Source of the DNA: Prinia subflava | Lineage: Eukaryota; Chordata; Aves; Passeriformes; Cisticolidae | Length of the DNA: 64,000 nt | Assembly: GCF_021018805.1 (NCBI RefSeq) | Contig: NW_026960609.1 | Coordinates: forward strand, 930,001-994,000 | Direction: 5' to 3' | Part shown: piece after piece, positions 1 to 11,600 of the stretch | How the letters are laid out: the number at the start of each line of letters is the position of its first letter | Position numbering within the stretch: the stretch's first letter is position 1 | Position numbers and translations under genes: made by a program | Notes under the pieces: generated by a model | Seen by the model: only the letters and a program-made list of their open reading frames with translations | What the model was told of the DNA's origin: nothing | Database searches by the model: none

Positions 1-3000
1 GAAAAGCATCCTGGGTATTAAACACCCTGGGTATCGTCTTATTTCAGGATCTGTTCAGCTGCTTCTGTCACTAGCAGTTTTCAATAACACACCAGAGGTA
101 AATCAGCTATATATAGATACTTATAATATAAAATTAATATATATCTTGTTGTTTTGCTGTTCCCATTTCCTTCAAATATTGTTTCTTTCTCTCAACAGTC
201 GTTGGTCTGTCATGATGTTTGCTACTGCAAGAACATCTTTTAAATGCAGTGAGCTTTCCTTCTATTTCTTTCTTAATTTATATTTTCTGGAAGATTTTAA
301 TATTCACTGGGATAACATCCTAAAGCTCCTTGCAAAATCTGGATTCTGTAGACTTCCACTGAAAGCGATGTCTAATTAACAACCAAAGCCTGAAGGATGA
401 ACTCCCTGGGAGCAAATTACTAATTCTTGATAGCAGGACTGTGCTTTTAAGCTGTTGCCAACATCTTGAGAACAGTTCGATGCTGGAAGCTGCTCCCAAG
501 GGTCCTTTCTTTCAGTTTCGGAATGGGTTGGCATAGGCAGAGGCTCGGGGACGGGCACACTAGTAGGGGGGGAGATGAGGGGATGTCTTTCCACTTCTGG
601 GAACCTTGGCACTGTTGCCTGCCTTCAGATATAGCTTTTTGTTTTTTCTACAATAACACATTTTCACTGCACAAACTTGCAGTGCTTAATTAAAGCAATA
701 ATTTTAAACACATTTAGGTAAATCAGTGCAGTGTTCTACTGGATACATAAATTGAGTTAAACCTGCTGCTTGCACCAGTAAATTTATAGGGACAAGCTAC
801 TCCTGCAGATCAAGTTTTAAGTCAATGAATGTTTAACCACACCGTTGGGCTTTGCCTGGGCTACTGGCCCTGCAGCTGGATGCAATAGGGCAACTGGGAC
901 TGTGGCCCAGCTGTGCAGGAACTAAAGCTTGGCTAATTTCCTCTAATAGCAGATGTGTCAGGCAACTCCACCAGTTGTTCTTGGCGGCCTGCAGTGCCAT
1001 TTGGCTGTAGTTTTGCTTCTGACTCCTTTGCCTTTCATTCTTGTTTGCTTAGTCTTGATTCCTGTTTCCTGCTTCCTTTGTGTTATGCTCCTATACCTCA
1101 CCTTGTCCCAGTCCTGACTTAGAATAGGGACTCTGGTTTTCAAACATCAAGCTCTGTAACTTTTGGACTATGCTTTTCAGTTTGAGATGATTCTTTCCAT
1201 CTCTGGTGTTTTGATTTATTCTTATGCTAGCTTCACTCCTATCAAGACTCAATTCTTATCTGGTCTTCACCTTTGGGCTTACTGGAGTAGTCTGATGAAA
1301 GTACGTGCCTCTTAGGAAATCTGAAACAGCAGTGGAGGAAACTTGTATTAGGCTGCTTCTCAGCAGTATTGGAATGGGGACAGATATGGAAGTCCTTTGC
1401 ATGATTTCTCTTGAGTCTGCATGCTGTGAGGGATTACAGGCATGACTTGTGGATCAGTTTTGCACCAGAGGCTTAATCTGAATGCAATTATTAATTTGCA
1501 GCCTTAGATGACCACAGTTATGCTTCTTTTATATTGAAATCTGTTGTAAGCAGGCCAGTTTTGGCATGGGGTAAACAATTTCCAGGGCTCAAGGTTATTT
1601 TCTCTCACTTGTGTTCTTCTCTTTTACTATTTGTTGACTTTTCAAATGTCAGTCAAGCTCTATATAACTGTTCATGGCACCAGTTGTTACTGTTTTCCAT
1701 GTTGATTCAGCATCTTGGAATTTGTAGCTAACCCTTCTCTCTTCTGTATTCCAGATGCCACTGCTTGTATTTTATTGCAACACAATTCATTTCGGTATCA
1801 TCCATTCCATGACTATAGAATTATCTATTTAGCTTTGCTTTCTAAACCAGGCACAGTATCATTAACAGTGCATATAAATTCTGCTAAAAGCTTCAGGACC
1901 GAATCCAGAACCTGCATAATTAGCCAAGCCAAAAGCCCAACAGACATATGCTGGGAAAAACATGCAAAGCTCCAGAGAGGCTGATGATCAACAGGTTAAG
2001 TGCCCACAGTGGATACTTGAAGACCATGTGTGAAGAAAGGAGAGGATATTTTTAGTGATGGGTTATGTGTCTGTGTTTTGCCATCTGAACTTTCCATCTC
2101 CTTGCAAACATAACCAGAAAGCATTTCAATGATACAAAGAATTTACTTGCTACAGGTCCTATCTTCCTCTTGTGTACTGAGCTAGAACAAGAGGGGAAAA
2201 ACTATTGTCAAAAAATTAGACAGTGCCCCTTCATGTTGATCTAAATTGCTATGTGGTCCTTTGTATAGGCTCTCTACACTGGGGTGAATTTCCTTCCTTG
2301 GATATGATGGAACCAAACGACACGTGGAGTACTGATAAATTATACTGCCTGTCCAAGGCTAGTATATGACACTTGGTATCAAATTTATTTTAGTTAAATG
2401 TAGATGAATCTAGTTCTTTTGAAAGTTTTAGGTGCTTGTTGTCACTGTTGTGACTGTGAGCTGTAACAGAACTTTGAGTTCACTGTGGAGCATCCCCTCA
2501 AGACACACTATCAATATAGACTAGTATGTAATGGTTTTAATCTTGTAGACAATAATGCTATAGAGGCTATGGCCTAGGGTTCTCAACACAGATGTTGAGA
2601 ATCCCCAGCAATTTTTATATTGGAGGGAAGTAAACCAAAACAATTGCACATCTCTCTTGAAAGAAAAATCAGGAAAATCATTAGTTAAGGCAGCACCAAC
2701 ATCCAGACTAACCTTGTTGCGCATATTTTCCATCCAGCCATCATAGTACTCAAGGGCTCTCACTAATTCCCCTTTACTTCCAAGATACTGTCAAACTTAC
2801 ATTTATTACATGTGAAGCCAGAACTTGCAGAGGCTAACAATAATGCAGGAAGGACAGACTCCCTGTAGCTAGAACAGTCATTCTCTAATAATGATTAAAA
2901 TTTTAAACACTATCTCTTGCAATCAATATTTTAAAACAGTATCTTACTTGAGTCAGTGGGCAAAAGTATCGCTACATGTCTATAAAATAATCCTCATCTT

Positions 3001-5480
3001 GCTGCTGAAATAGAGTCAAGACAACTTGATTGCTGATTTTTCATGGGCTCTATAATACAGTTTGAAATCCCTCAGTCTGCATATCTGGATTAAAATTACT
3101 GGCTTCTCATTGTATGGGCATTTATTCCTCTTTCCACTTCAGCTAGATGCTGCTACTTTCCAGAGCTGCTGTGTGCTTAAAAGAATTGTCATGTCTCAGC
3201 TAAAATGGAAAATAATTGTTCATCTGAGGCAAAGAGGTGGGCACTAACTTATTCCAGACTTGAAAAAAATCTCTCCCCCAGCTCTCACAGAGCTTGTCCT
3301 CAAAATCAGTAATCAGGATCCTTGGAAGATCAGAGCTTCCAATGTATCATGCTGGGCTTCTATTCTACTAGGGAATGAAATGACTAACAATGCTCTACTA
3401 GGGATTAGTGATGCAAGAGGTCAAGTGTGTTAGAATTTTCCCAGAATCCACTGACTGTGTTCTTTTCATTCAAAGATGTGATCTTCATATTCTCCTCCTG
3501 CTGTTAAATGAGAAAAAGGAATCTAATAGGACTCAGATCCCATGAAAAAGAAATCCTTCTGTGACCAAGAAGTGTGAGAAAAACCTGAAGGACCACCTCT
3601 GTGGATGGATTTGAAGTGATAAGGAATTTAAGTCATAAGAATTGTGTCATAAGGAATGCCTATACAACCTTAACTACTAACACAAATCTGAAACAGTATC
3701 TCTAGTTTGTTAGCATTATCAGAGAACAAAGATGATGTTTGATGATTTCTCTCTCTCTTCCTTTCCCTCCATCTGATCTGAATCTTGGCTGTATCATACC
3801 TTGCAGAAGTGGCATGACACATGGTATTTGGCTGTGGTACTGATCTTTGTCTTACGAAAGCTCATCTAAATGCTCCTAAAGAAGAGACAATCTGAAATGG
3901 GGATTCTACCTTGTAAAGGAAGACTAAACACATTCAACAGATGAATAATCAAGACCCACCACAAGATAAAATGAAAGAGCTTTACATAGACTGGATGGCA
4001 TATTATAATTGAAAACTAGAAGGAAAGGAAAATCATTAAAGAAAAGAACTCCTATATAGCCTTCAGGATTAACACAGTCATGCTGAAGTTGTAACACTGG
4101 ATGTCCTTACATAAGCAGCAGCAACAATTATACTTTCTTGTTAAAAAAATCAGAGCTCAAGTCTTGTCCTGTGATTAATGGGGGAGAAAATGTGAACTTG
4201 AGAGACCTAGCATCTCTGTTATTCCAGCCTATGAACACAAATCCAGATGACTCATGCAAGCAGCCTGCAGTCACAGAAGAACGGATCCAAACTGGTCCTC
4301 CACACCTCATGAAGCTGGGGCCACAATGTGTAGGCAATACTGGCCATGCTGCATTCCTCACATGCTGCTTCTCCTTCCCTGTCCAAGCACCAAGTGCCGC
4401 TGGGCAGTGTTTCCCGGCAGCGGGGATGAAGATGTAGGGTTTTTTCTGTCCAGATTCTTCTGCGCACTTCATGAAGTATGCCTACCATATGGGGAGATGT
4501 CTGCTTACTTGCCATGGGCTTCAGGATTTTTCTGGGCATATATAAGACAACCTTGCTTGAGCCCTAGCTCTGTTTCACATTCTCTTGTTACCATTGCAAT
4601 AGGAATCTCAGATGGCAACTTTATTACCCAGCTAGTCTGTGCTTGATGGTCACAGCACATGGAGCTCACCACAGTTGTTGGAATGAGCTGAGAACTCATG
4701 CTGTCCTACTAAATGTCAGTCACACACAATGTCTTCCCATGCTCAGAGAAAATACCACAAGGACAGCCAAAAAAAGTCCCCTAAAAATGTCAGGCAAATC
4801 AAAGCAGAGAGTACGTCACAGGTGCCATTTTATATTCTTTGTGGCTTTCTAAAGCAATAGTATCTGCTAAGCAAGCAACTTGTACATCACCCCAGAGGGA
4901 AATGGGAAGCCAGGTTAGGCGTCTGTTGATTCTTGGCTAATCTACACAGAAGTTATTCAACAGCAATTCTGTAAACATCCCTCTTCCAGAACATGTGTGC
5001 CCTATTTTCCTCTTTAATTAAAACTCACAGTGTTAAACTAAACCAGAACAGCTCAGCCTTATTCTGGAAATCAGTCATGAAATTAGTCAGGAATAGCTCC
5101 TCCAGAACAACACATATAAACAAGGCCATAACAATATTTATGCTGTCTAGAATGGTGGAGGACACTTTAATAGATGCAAATTACTTTCCAATCCTCTAAG
5201 AAACATGAAGAAAGAGTTGCTGTCTTCCATCTGAGGGCGGTGAACACTTCTCACTCATGTTTGGCCATTCCCTTTGTCCTTGCAGGCCCATTTGAGGGGA
5301 CCGTGGTGCCCCAGCATTGAGGCCGAGCCAGCCCATGCCCCAAGTTGGCGTGTGCTGGGTAGCCAGGTGTGCTGGGCAAGACTCACAGCTAGGGGCGATG
5401 GATGTATTTTTCCTTTATCCGAGAGGATGGATCAGCAATCCCCCGGCTCATGGACGCTATTTAAGAAGAATCCCCGTTCG
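1..5480. other. 5' flanking intergenic sequence
   Basis: This stretch is AT-rich and CpG-poor with no exon, RNA gene, LTR or CR1 tail that I can recognise. Short ORFs occur on both strands, often overlapping (for example 4128-4700), and none looks like a known protein. A perfect AP-1 heptamer, TGACTCA, lies at 4248-4254, but a 7-mer is expected by chance in a region this long. The sequence is upstream of the PPP3CA promoter and may hold distal elements I cannot identify by eye. Confidence 0.6.
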
Positions 5481-5829
5481 CTCAGGCCAGTCCCGGCTGC
5501 GCGCGTGCCACTACATGCGTGTCACCTCTCCGGAGACGCCCCAGCTCGGAGCGGGCTCCCCGCGGGGCAGGCGCTTGGAGCGGTCGGCGCTCCGAGCCCG
5601 CGCGGGGTGGCCGGGCACGCAGGCGCGGCCGCCGGGCGCGGTTCCCGGCACGCAGCCGCCGCCCCCGTGAGCGGCAGGTTGCAGCCTCCCTCCCGCGGCC
5701 GCATACGGGCCGTGTCGGGCAGGATGGGACTGGAATCGGGCCAGGCCGGGCCGTGCAGCCGCTCGGCGAGGGCTGCGCGGCCCCGACGCTCCGCGCGGCG
5801 CGGGCGAGTGGGCGCACCTGGGCGGTGCA

Positions 5830-5874
5830 GGGGCGGGGCCGCTCACAGTGAGTGGCAGCGCGGCGCGGGCCAAT
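5830..5874 (+). promoter_or_regulatory. PPP3CA: GC box and CCAAT box of the core promoter
   Basis: GGGGCGGGGC, an Sp1/KLF-type site, lies at 5830-5839, and a CCAAT pentamer in the context GGCCAATGG lies at 5870-5874. Their spacing and position just upstream of the AUG-free leader fit the proximal promoter of a TATA-less CpG-island gene. Binding is inferred from the motifs. Confidence 0.6.
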
Positions 5875-6015
5875 GGTGGCGCGCGGGGGCTGCGCGGCGG
5901 AGTGTGTGCAGTGGTGCGCGGGGCCGCGGCTGGTGTCGGTGCGAGCCGGGGAGAGACCCTGCGGGGGGCGGCGGGGAGGACACGGATCCGGATCCCGATC
6001 CAGTGCGGCGGCGGC

Positions 6016-6087
6016 AGTGGCGGCAGTGGCGGCGGTGGCGGCAGTGGCGGCGGTGGCGGCGGTGGCGGCGGTGGCGGCGGTGGCGGG
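6016..6087 (+). repeat. 9-bp tandem repeat (AGTGGCGGC / GGTGGCGGC) in the 5' leader
   Basis: Eight consecutive 9-bp units fill this stretch, alternating mainly between AGTGGCGGC and GGTGGCGGC, and follow a short pure GGC run. The array lies in the presumed 5' untranslated leader of PPP3CA. Its G-rich transcript could fold into stable structure. The unit pattern suggests growth of a GGC tract followed by point changes. Confidence 0.85.
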
Positions 6088-6486
6088 AGGAGCCGGAGCG
6101 GCGCGCTGTGGAGGAAGGAAGCGCAGGGCTGGCCGCTGCGTGTGCAACCTGGCTGTTCCTGCTGCCAGCGCTGCCTGACAGCCGCCCGCCGCGGGTGTTG
6201 TCGCCGGGATCTTTGGCGGCGGGGGGAAGAGCAAGCAGTCCTGCACAGCCCCGAGGCGTGATTGATAGCGAGCAATAATTAACTGAAGGAGGACGGGGGT
6301 GGAGGAAGACGAAGGAGGAAGGCACCGCGCGGCAGAGCACAGCCGAGCCAGCGAACGGCGGCGGGACGCGGCAACTTCGGCCGCAGCGGAGGAGCCGGAG
6401 CCGTGACCGCAGCGGCCGCCGCCGCCTCAGCCCGCGCCTGCCCTGCCCGAGGGGGGAGAGCCTCGTCGCCTCCCCGGCCGCCGGAC

Positions 6487-6544
6487 ATGTCGGAGCATAA
6501 GGCCGTTGATCCCAAGTTATCGACGACGGACAGGGTGGTGAAAG
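6487..6544 (+). CDS. PPP3CA: PPP3CA coding exon 1 (calcineurin A alpha, N-terminal end)
   Basis: The ATG at 6487 opens 19 codons reading MSEHKAVDPKLSTTDRVVK, then one base of codon 20, and stops at the donor AAAG|GTGGGT (intron from 6545, phase 1). From knowledge of the family, this matches the N-terminus of the calcineurin A alpha catalytic subunit. The human protein starts almost identically, with Pro at position 4 and Ile at position 7 where this one has His and Val. The beta and gamma paralogues have clearly different N-termini. Calcineurin is the calcium/calmodulin-activated Ser/Thr phosphatase that dephosphorylates NFAT. This exon encodes only the tail before the phosphatase domain, so no catalytic residue is present. 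The ATG has a purine at -3, and no other ATG occurs between 5876 and 6486. The rest of the gene lies beyond the window. Confidence 0.93.
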
Positions 6545-7280
6545 GTGGGTGCTGCGCTCCCGCCGCCCTTTCGGCTGGGTCCTCCCGCCGGGCCCCCTGC
6601 TGGGGTCGCGTCCGTCCCCCCTTGCCCGCTCCGGGCAGGTATCGCGGGGCTGCCGGCAGCGCGGCATTTGGGAGGGGTGGGCTCGGCCCGGGGGCTTGCG
6701 CCGGGCCCCAGTGGAGGGTTTGCGGCTTCCCTCTCCTGCCTGCCCGGCGCTACATTGCAGCATTTCCCCCCCCTTCCTCCCCCCCGCCGCCTCCCCTCCT
6801 CCGCCTTGAAGGCGCTGCACAGGGCTGGCGTGAGAGAGAGGGGGAGCCCCAGCGTCCTCCCCCGCCTAGGTGCCTGGGGGAGAGGAGGGCTCGGCTCCCC
6901 CCCCAGCCCGCCTGCTCCTCTGGGCATCCCCCATTCCTCCTTCTCCTCCGGACCGCGCTCCCCGGAGCCCCCCCCCGCAGGCTGCGCCGCCGCTTGTCAC
7001 TGCCGTTCTGCTCCCCGTATGCAGCAAGGATGCCTGGAAACCTCCCCGCTCCAGCAGCCGGGGCTCCCCCCCACACCGAGCGCCGCTGCTGGGGGACCGA
7101 TTGCGCCGCTCGGCTCCCCCGTGCCCCGCTCCCGCAGGGCCGCCCCCGCGGCACCCGCGGCGGGGATGCCGGGCGAGGGGGAGCGCGCCGTGAGCGCGGG
7201 CGTTGTGGCAGGCGGCGAAGGCTGCTTCCTTCTCCTCCTCCTCCATCGCCGTCTCATGCTGACGGCCCGGCCTGCTAGGA

Positions 7281-9383
7281 TGTGAAGTTATCCAGCGGGC
7301 GTTCCGTGGGCGTGCATATATGCGTGAGGGTCCTCGGCACAAACACGTATGGGCTCCATGATTTTTTCTCTGTTTCGGAGGTACGCATGTGCTGCCAGCT
7401 ACGGCCGTATAAACAAATTAGAGTTCGGGTTAACAACACGTTGTGCCCCGCAGTACAGACCAAGGTTTTATTTGCTGAGGTGATGCCTGATGTAAATTGC
7501 ACATGTGCATTTCTCGGTGTGTAGGAAGTGCATGTGTATTTAATGGTCTGGGTTGTTTGTTTCTTGTTTGTTTGTTTCTTTCCTTCCGCACTGGGCACAC
7601 AGCCAAGTGTACCCAGCTCTGGTGTATTTCACCCAGTTAGGTTATAACCCGCATGCTACGGTGTACTGCACAAATCCTAGGTGCAGCATGCATGTGTCCA
7701 GATCCTGGGAAACTAGAAATGGAAATGGCCTTGAAATACGTACACATCTGTATTTACATGAGTGTATGCCTGAATGAAACAGTGTAAATATTATTGGGGA
7801 AGATGTGTTATTTATGGTTTTGTGTTTATATTTACATTTACCTTCTCATGTCTTTTCCCCTCTTACTTCATTTTGTGCCCCTCCAAAGGAAATTGTAGAT
7901 ATTCAGATAGTGTACGAAACAGAATTACAATAATTTTGAGAAAATCACTTGTAAATTCATCTTTACCTTGTAATATCTAGAATATTTACAATTTAAGTTT
8001 CAGTCTGTTACATCACACCAAGAGCAGGCTTTAAAGCCTGTGTTAAGCTGATCTTGTCTCCTGTAGAAACAACAAATGGCCATGCTGTTAGGAGATCATG
8101 ATTTTCGGGTATCTTATTTTCTTTTTTAATTTCCTTAATCTGCTTGGTCCAAATACGTGGCCAAGCTGCCTGATCTTTGCTGTGGCAGAACTTCCTTTGA
8201 CTTAAGACAGTGTTTGTTATGGATAGGAATTATTTCAGTATGTATAAAACCTTCACTGCTTTCAGCTCATCCAAATGTGTTTTGTCAGGAATCGCTCTTT
8301 GCATTTTTCACACATGTAAATGTCTCAAACATCTAAACCCACTATTTTAAGGAAACTTAGCAGTATGTGTAGTTAAATACTTTTATAATGCAACTCAGTG
8401 AGAAACCAACTTGGTCAAACTGAGCTCTAGTCTTGAACAAAAAGAACATAGATGGTGCTTGAGTGTACATTGCCCCTGCTAACTGTTTGTCTCAACATCA
8501 GTGTTTCGCTGTAGATGTGAAGATTTGCTTAACTGGTTCAGGCCTCTGTTAAATATTGAAATCTTTTAAAATAGCATCTGAAGAGTGTAGTACACAGTAA
8601 ACTGATTGTTAATAGGATTATTCTTTGCTGCATCATAGGCACTTCACACTGCCTTCATATAGACACTAGGGAAATCAAGAAAACAACTGGTGGTAATAAA
8701 GGAAAGATCACGTTGTTGTTTCTGTTGTTTAGGGTGTGATTTGTACCTTCTTGAGATGAACAACTGAAATGGGCTTGCAATGTTAAATTAACAAAGAATA
8801 ATTAAATAAAAAGGTACATTGTGAGCACCTATATAAGTCGTTGAAGTCTTGTTATCTTAGAGAGAAAAACCAGCTATTTTAACACTGGTAGGGTGTAACC
8901 TGAGAAAGCAAGTTAGTGAAATTCCTTAAAGTTAAAATATAATATAAAACCTCACTTGAAAAGGAAATGCCTTTAACATGGATCTAGTCTCTGGATTAGT
9001 GGTTTTTTTTTTCCTCTACTTGCCTGTGTGGGATTTTTTTGTTCGATTTTATTATGTTTTGTTGATTTTTTTTAACGCTCTCTATTGCTCATGTGTGTGA
9101 GATGTTTCCTTCTAACAGTAACTGAGCTGGCTGGTGAAAAATCCTGACTTGGCACTGTTACGTAACGGTGGGACGGGCTTGGGGGGATTACAGTTCCAGC
9201 AGCTTCGTACAAATTGCTTGTGGCTGAGAGCTGCTTCTTCAGGGGGGTTGCTCTGGGTTTGGTTTCGTTTTTTGCTTCTTGTGCTTAAAAAGCTCAAATA
9301 TATGGAGAAGTGGAGTATTTCCATAGGCGAGGATTTCATCTCACACTCATTTTGCTTTGCTTTTTGAATTGTCTGAACTGTAC
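7281..9383. other. Unique intronic sequence after the CpG island
   Basis: AT-rich intron with no recognisable gene or mobile element. It holds one notable motif, the 10-bp palindrome at 9157-9166 listed separately. Confidence 0.6.
9157..9166. promoter_or_regulatory. Candidate PAR-bZIP / NFIL3 site
   Basis: GTTACGTAAC is a perfect 10-bp palindrome matching the D-box consensus bound by HLF/DBP/TEF and NFIL3. It lies about 2.6 kb inside intron 1, where promoter-proximal enhancers are common. Only the motif is seen; function is inferred. Confidence 0.35.
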
Positions 9384-10092
9384 TGTTAAAAATGCCAATC
9401 CACTTTGCCAATTAAAAAATTTGGTTTATTAAAAATAAAATTACAGAATTTCGGTAAACCAACGGGCAGAGTTTCGGTGACGATGCCTGGGATCGTCAGA
9501 AGGTGAACGGAAAGCAGCCTCTATCGCACTGCAATCCCCCAGAGTTCACGAATTGGCCCTGTCCCGGTCCCAGTTTTTATACAGTTTATTTAGCCCGTGG
9601 CAAAGGTTTTCCCCACAGTTCATGGTTTTCCATGGTGATTTCATGTATTCATGTTTCTCCTCTGCCCTGCTGAATAGATTTCCTCGTCGAAGTAACGATC
9701 GTTAATCTCTCTCTTCCGAGGTCTGAATAGAGTCCGGGATGTTGAATAGGAGGGGCGTTCCCTTATCAAAATCCACTTCTCTCTTATCTTGCTACCACTG
9801 ATCGCCGGGAATCTCACCATTCTGTTGCCCTTGGATAGCTGATCTCAGTCTTGATTAGCCTCTATTTTGATGCCAACCGTGGACTCCAGTTATGGGAAGA
9901 GCTATTGTCCCGTCCTGAATGGTGATTTCCTGGGAGTCGCAGCTCCTGAGGGAGGCTGTGTCTATGTCAGTCCTGAGCATATTTTATGTTACAGGAATTC
10001 ATTTGTGTTATACATATGCATAGAAAGCACAAATTAACAAATTACATTTTATAAACATATCGAAAACACATTAACAAATCACATTTATTACA
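9384..10092 (-). mobile_element. Solo LTR, TGTTATAAATGCC family, copy 1
   Basis: This copy starts TGTTAAAAATGCC and ends TTTATTACA, with GTAC on both sides (9380-9383 and 10093-10096). The minus strand carries TATAAAA followed later by AATAAA near its end, so transcription runs on the minus strand, antisense to PPP3CA. It belongs to the same subfamily as the copy at 38583, sharing long identical stretches after the first 100 bp. No internal retroviral sequence is attached, so it is a solo LTR. Confidence 0.85.
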
Positions 10093-11048
10093 GTACTTAA
10101 ACTGAATTAACTCAAAAATAAAATATGCGTTTGGGATGAGGGGAAAAGGTTTGGGAGCCCCTAATGTTTTTAACGTCCTGGTCTTCTGGCTTCGTTATTC
10201 AGATCTGTCCTACAATGAGAAGTGTAAAGATGAAATTCAAGCTTGTGTGTCATGTTAAGTTTCCAGAAGCAAATTAACTCCTGTTAAAGTTGACAAAACC
10301 ATCTGTTTTGTTTAGCTAAAGGAAAAAGGAAAATTATTCCAGAGAATTAATCCAGAGAATGCAGTTATGGTTTGAGGGGTACTTTCAATTTACTCTGGTG
10401 CTATCCTTGAGATGGTATGTTGTGATGCAAATTACACGGTTCATCTTTATTCTCTGGATTTTGTCGTGCTGTAGAGGAGCAACACTTTGGTCTGTCGACT
10501 ACAAATATGATAAACCATATGTTCAGGTGCATTCAGAAGTTTGTGAGATCAAAGCTCAGGACAACATACTGTTGCAGGAGATGCTGACTCGATGTACTTA
10601 TTCATTGAAATTCCTTGCCTTTTTGTTAGTAGTATGGTGCAGCTTTCACTTGAACAGAGCTGTCTTAAGAGTTCATGTCCTTCTTCAGAACTGAGGAAGC
10701 TATTTCTTATCCATGTTGCTTCTAACTCTTGAGACTTGCCAGCCAGAGTGTGGGCTTGGTTGTTCTTGTGAAGGTAGGAATACTTGTCCAGTGTGAAATG
10801 CAAAGTTATGTTTCATGTCAGGGAAATGAAGAAAATCTGTGTAATTGTAGTTGTGGAACACGGCCATGGGACAGTTATAAAGATGAGTTCTAATAAACAA
10901 CTGAGGAAAGCATGGAAGGAAGTTTTTGAATAAATCTTTTGCTTGCAATTACCTATTATAAGTCTCAAGCTATTCTGTAATAAGTGTCTTTTAATTATAA
11001 CTTTAGAAGCTTGCTTTGTATTAAAGAATTTTAACTGTAGTTTTAGAA
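10093..11048. other. Intronic sequence without recognised features
   Basis: AT-rich intron between two LTRs. The short ORFs here show no similarity that I recognise. Confidence 0.55.
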
Positions 11049-11600
11049 TGTAAAAAGCCTTTTAGACAAAAGAAGGAAATAAGAAGGGGGCCCAGGCCTT
11101 TCACAGAAGGTGGGAAAACATCCTGGACACGAAAGAAAGACTTCAGCTCGCTGATTTATAGTTCCCGAAAAAGGAAAACTGAACATGACTATCAAAGATT
11201 GATAGACCTAGAAAAGAGAAGTTGGACCCCACATCTAGAAGCTAGATCCCGCCACTTAGAAAACATATCCTGGAAGTACATCCTGGAATACTGAAATATC
11301 AAAATAGATCACAATAGCCTATAGAATTGTACAAGACAAAATATGAATTTATGACTGTTAAGTATTGAATTGTGACGTTAAAACTAGAAAAAGAAACTGC
11401 TGAGAAAGCTTATGAATTTGTATGAATATAGCAAATAAAATACCAGCAAGTCCAGCAATCAGTGTGCAGTTAGAAGGGAAAACCCCTACCACTGTACCCA
11501 GTGCGCTGTCTTTGCTCACACTTTACCATGTTAATTAATTAATTATTAAATTGAATTGCTGCTTGATATATTGGCCATGTCAAGCGTCTCATTTCTAACA
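11049..11600 (+). mobile_element. Probable solo LTR starting TGTAAAAAGCC
   Basis: The segment begins TGTAAAAAGCC and ends CATTTCTAACA, the TG...CA ends expected of an LTR. An ATTAAA-type poly(A) signal lies about 55 bp before the end, followed by a U5-like tail with GCGTCTC. This indicates plus-strand orientation. I see no matching duplication at the flanks, so the boundaries are approximate and the copy is probably old. Confidence 0.55.

Larger units (their letters stand above)
5480..7280 (+). promoter_or_regulatory. PPP3CA: CpG-island promoter of PPP3CA
   Basis: GC content and CpG density rise sharply near 5480 and fall again near 7280, where plain AT-rich sequence resumes. The island spans the proximal promoter, the whole 5' leader, coding exon 1 and about 0.7 kb of intron 1. 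This is the usual layout for a broadly expressed vertebrate gene. There is no convincing TATA box near the likely start. GC boxes and a CCAAT motif lie at 5830-5874, which suggests dispersed initiation roughly between 5880 and 6000. The exact start site is inferred, not seen. Confidence 0.85.

Noticed and set aside
4248..4254. AP-1 site upstream of the promoter as a regulatory element
   Set aside because: A 7-base motif is expected several times by chance in 64 kb, and nothing around it supports function.
4128..4699. Overlapping ORFs of 95-130 codons on both strands upstream of the promoter
   Set aside because: No recognisable domain, mutually overlapping frames, and no splice or promoter context.
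5274..6278. 334-codon plus-strand ORF and overlapping 250-325-codon minus-strand ORFs across the CpG island
   Set aside because: Openness on nearly all frames comes from high GC content and the 9-bp repeat. The predicted proteins are low-complexity Ala/Gly/Pro/Arg, and the true start codon of PPP3CA lies downstream in a recognisable exon.
6403..7285. Long plus-strand ORFs running through exon 1 into the intron
   Set aside because: They read past a good splice donor at 6545 into intronic CpG-island sequence. The part matching calcineurin ends exactly at that donor.
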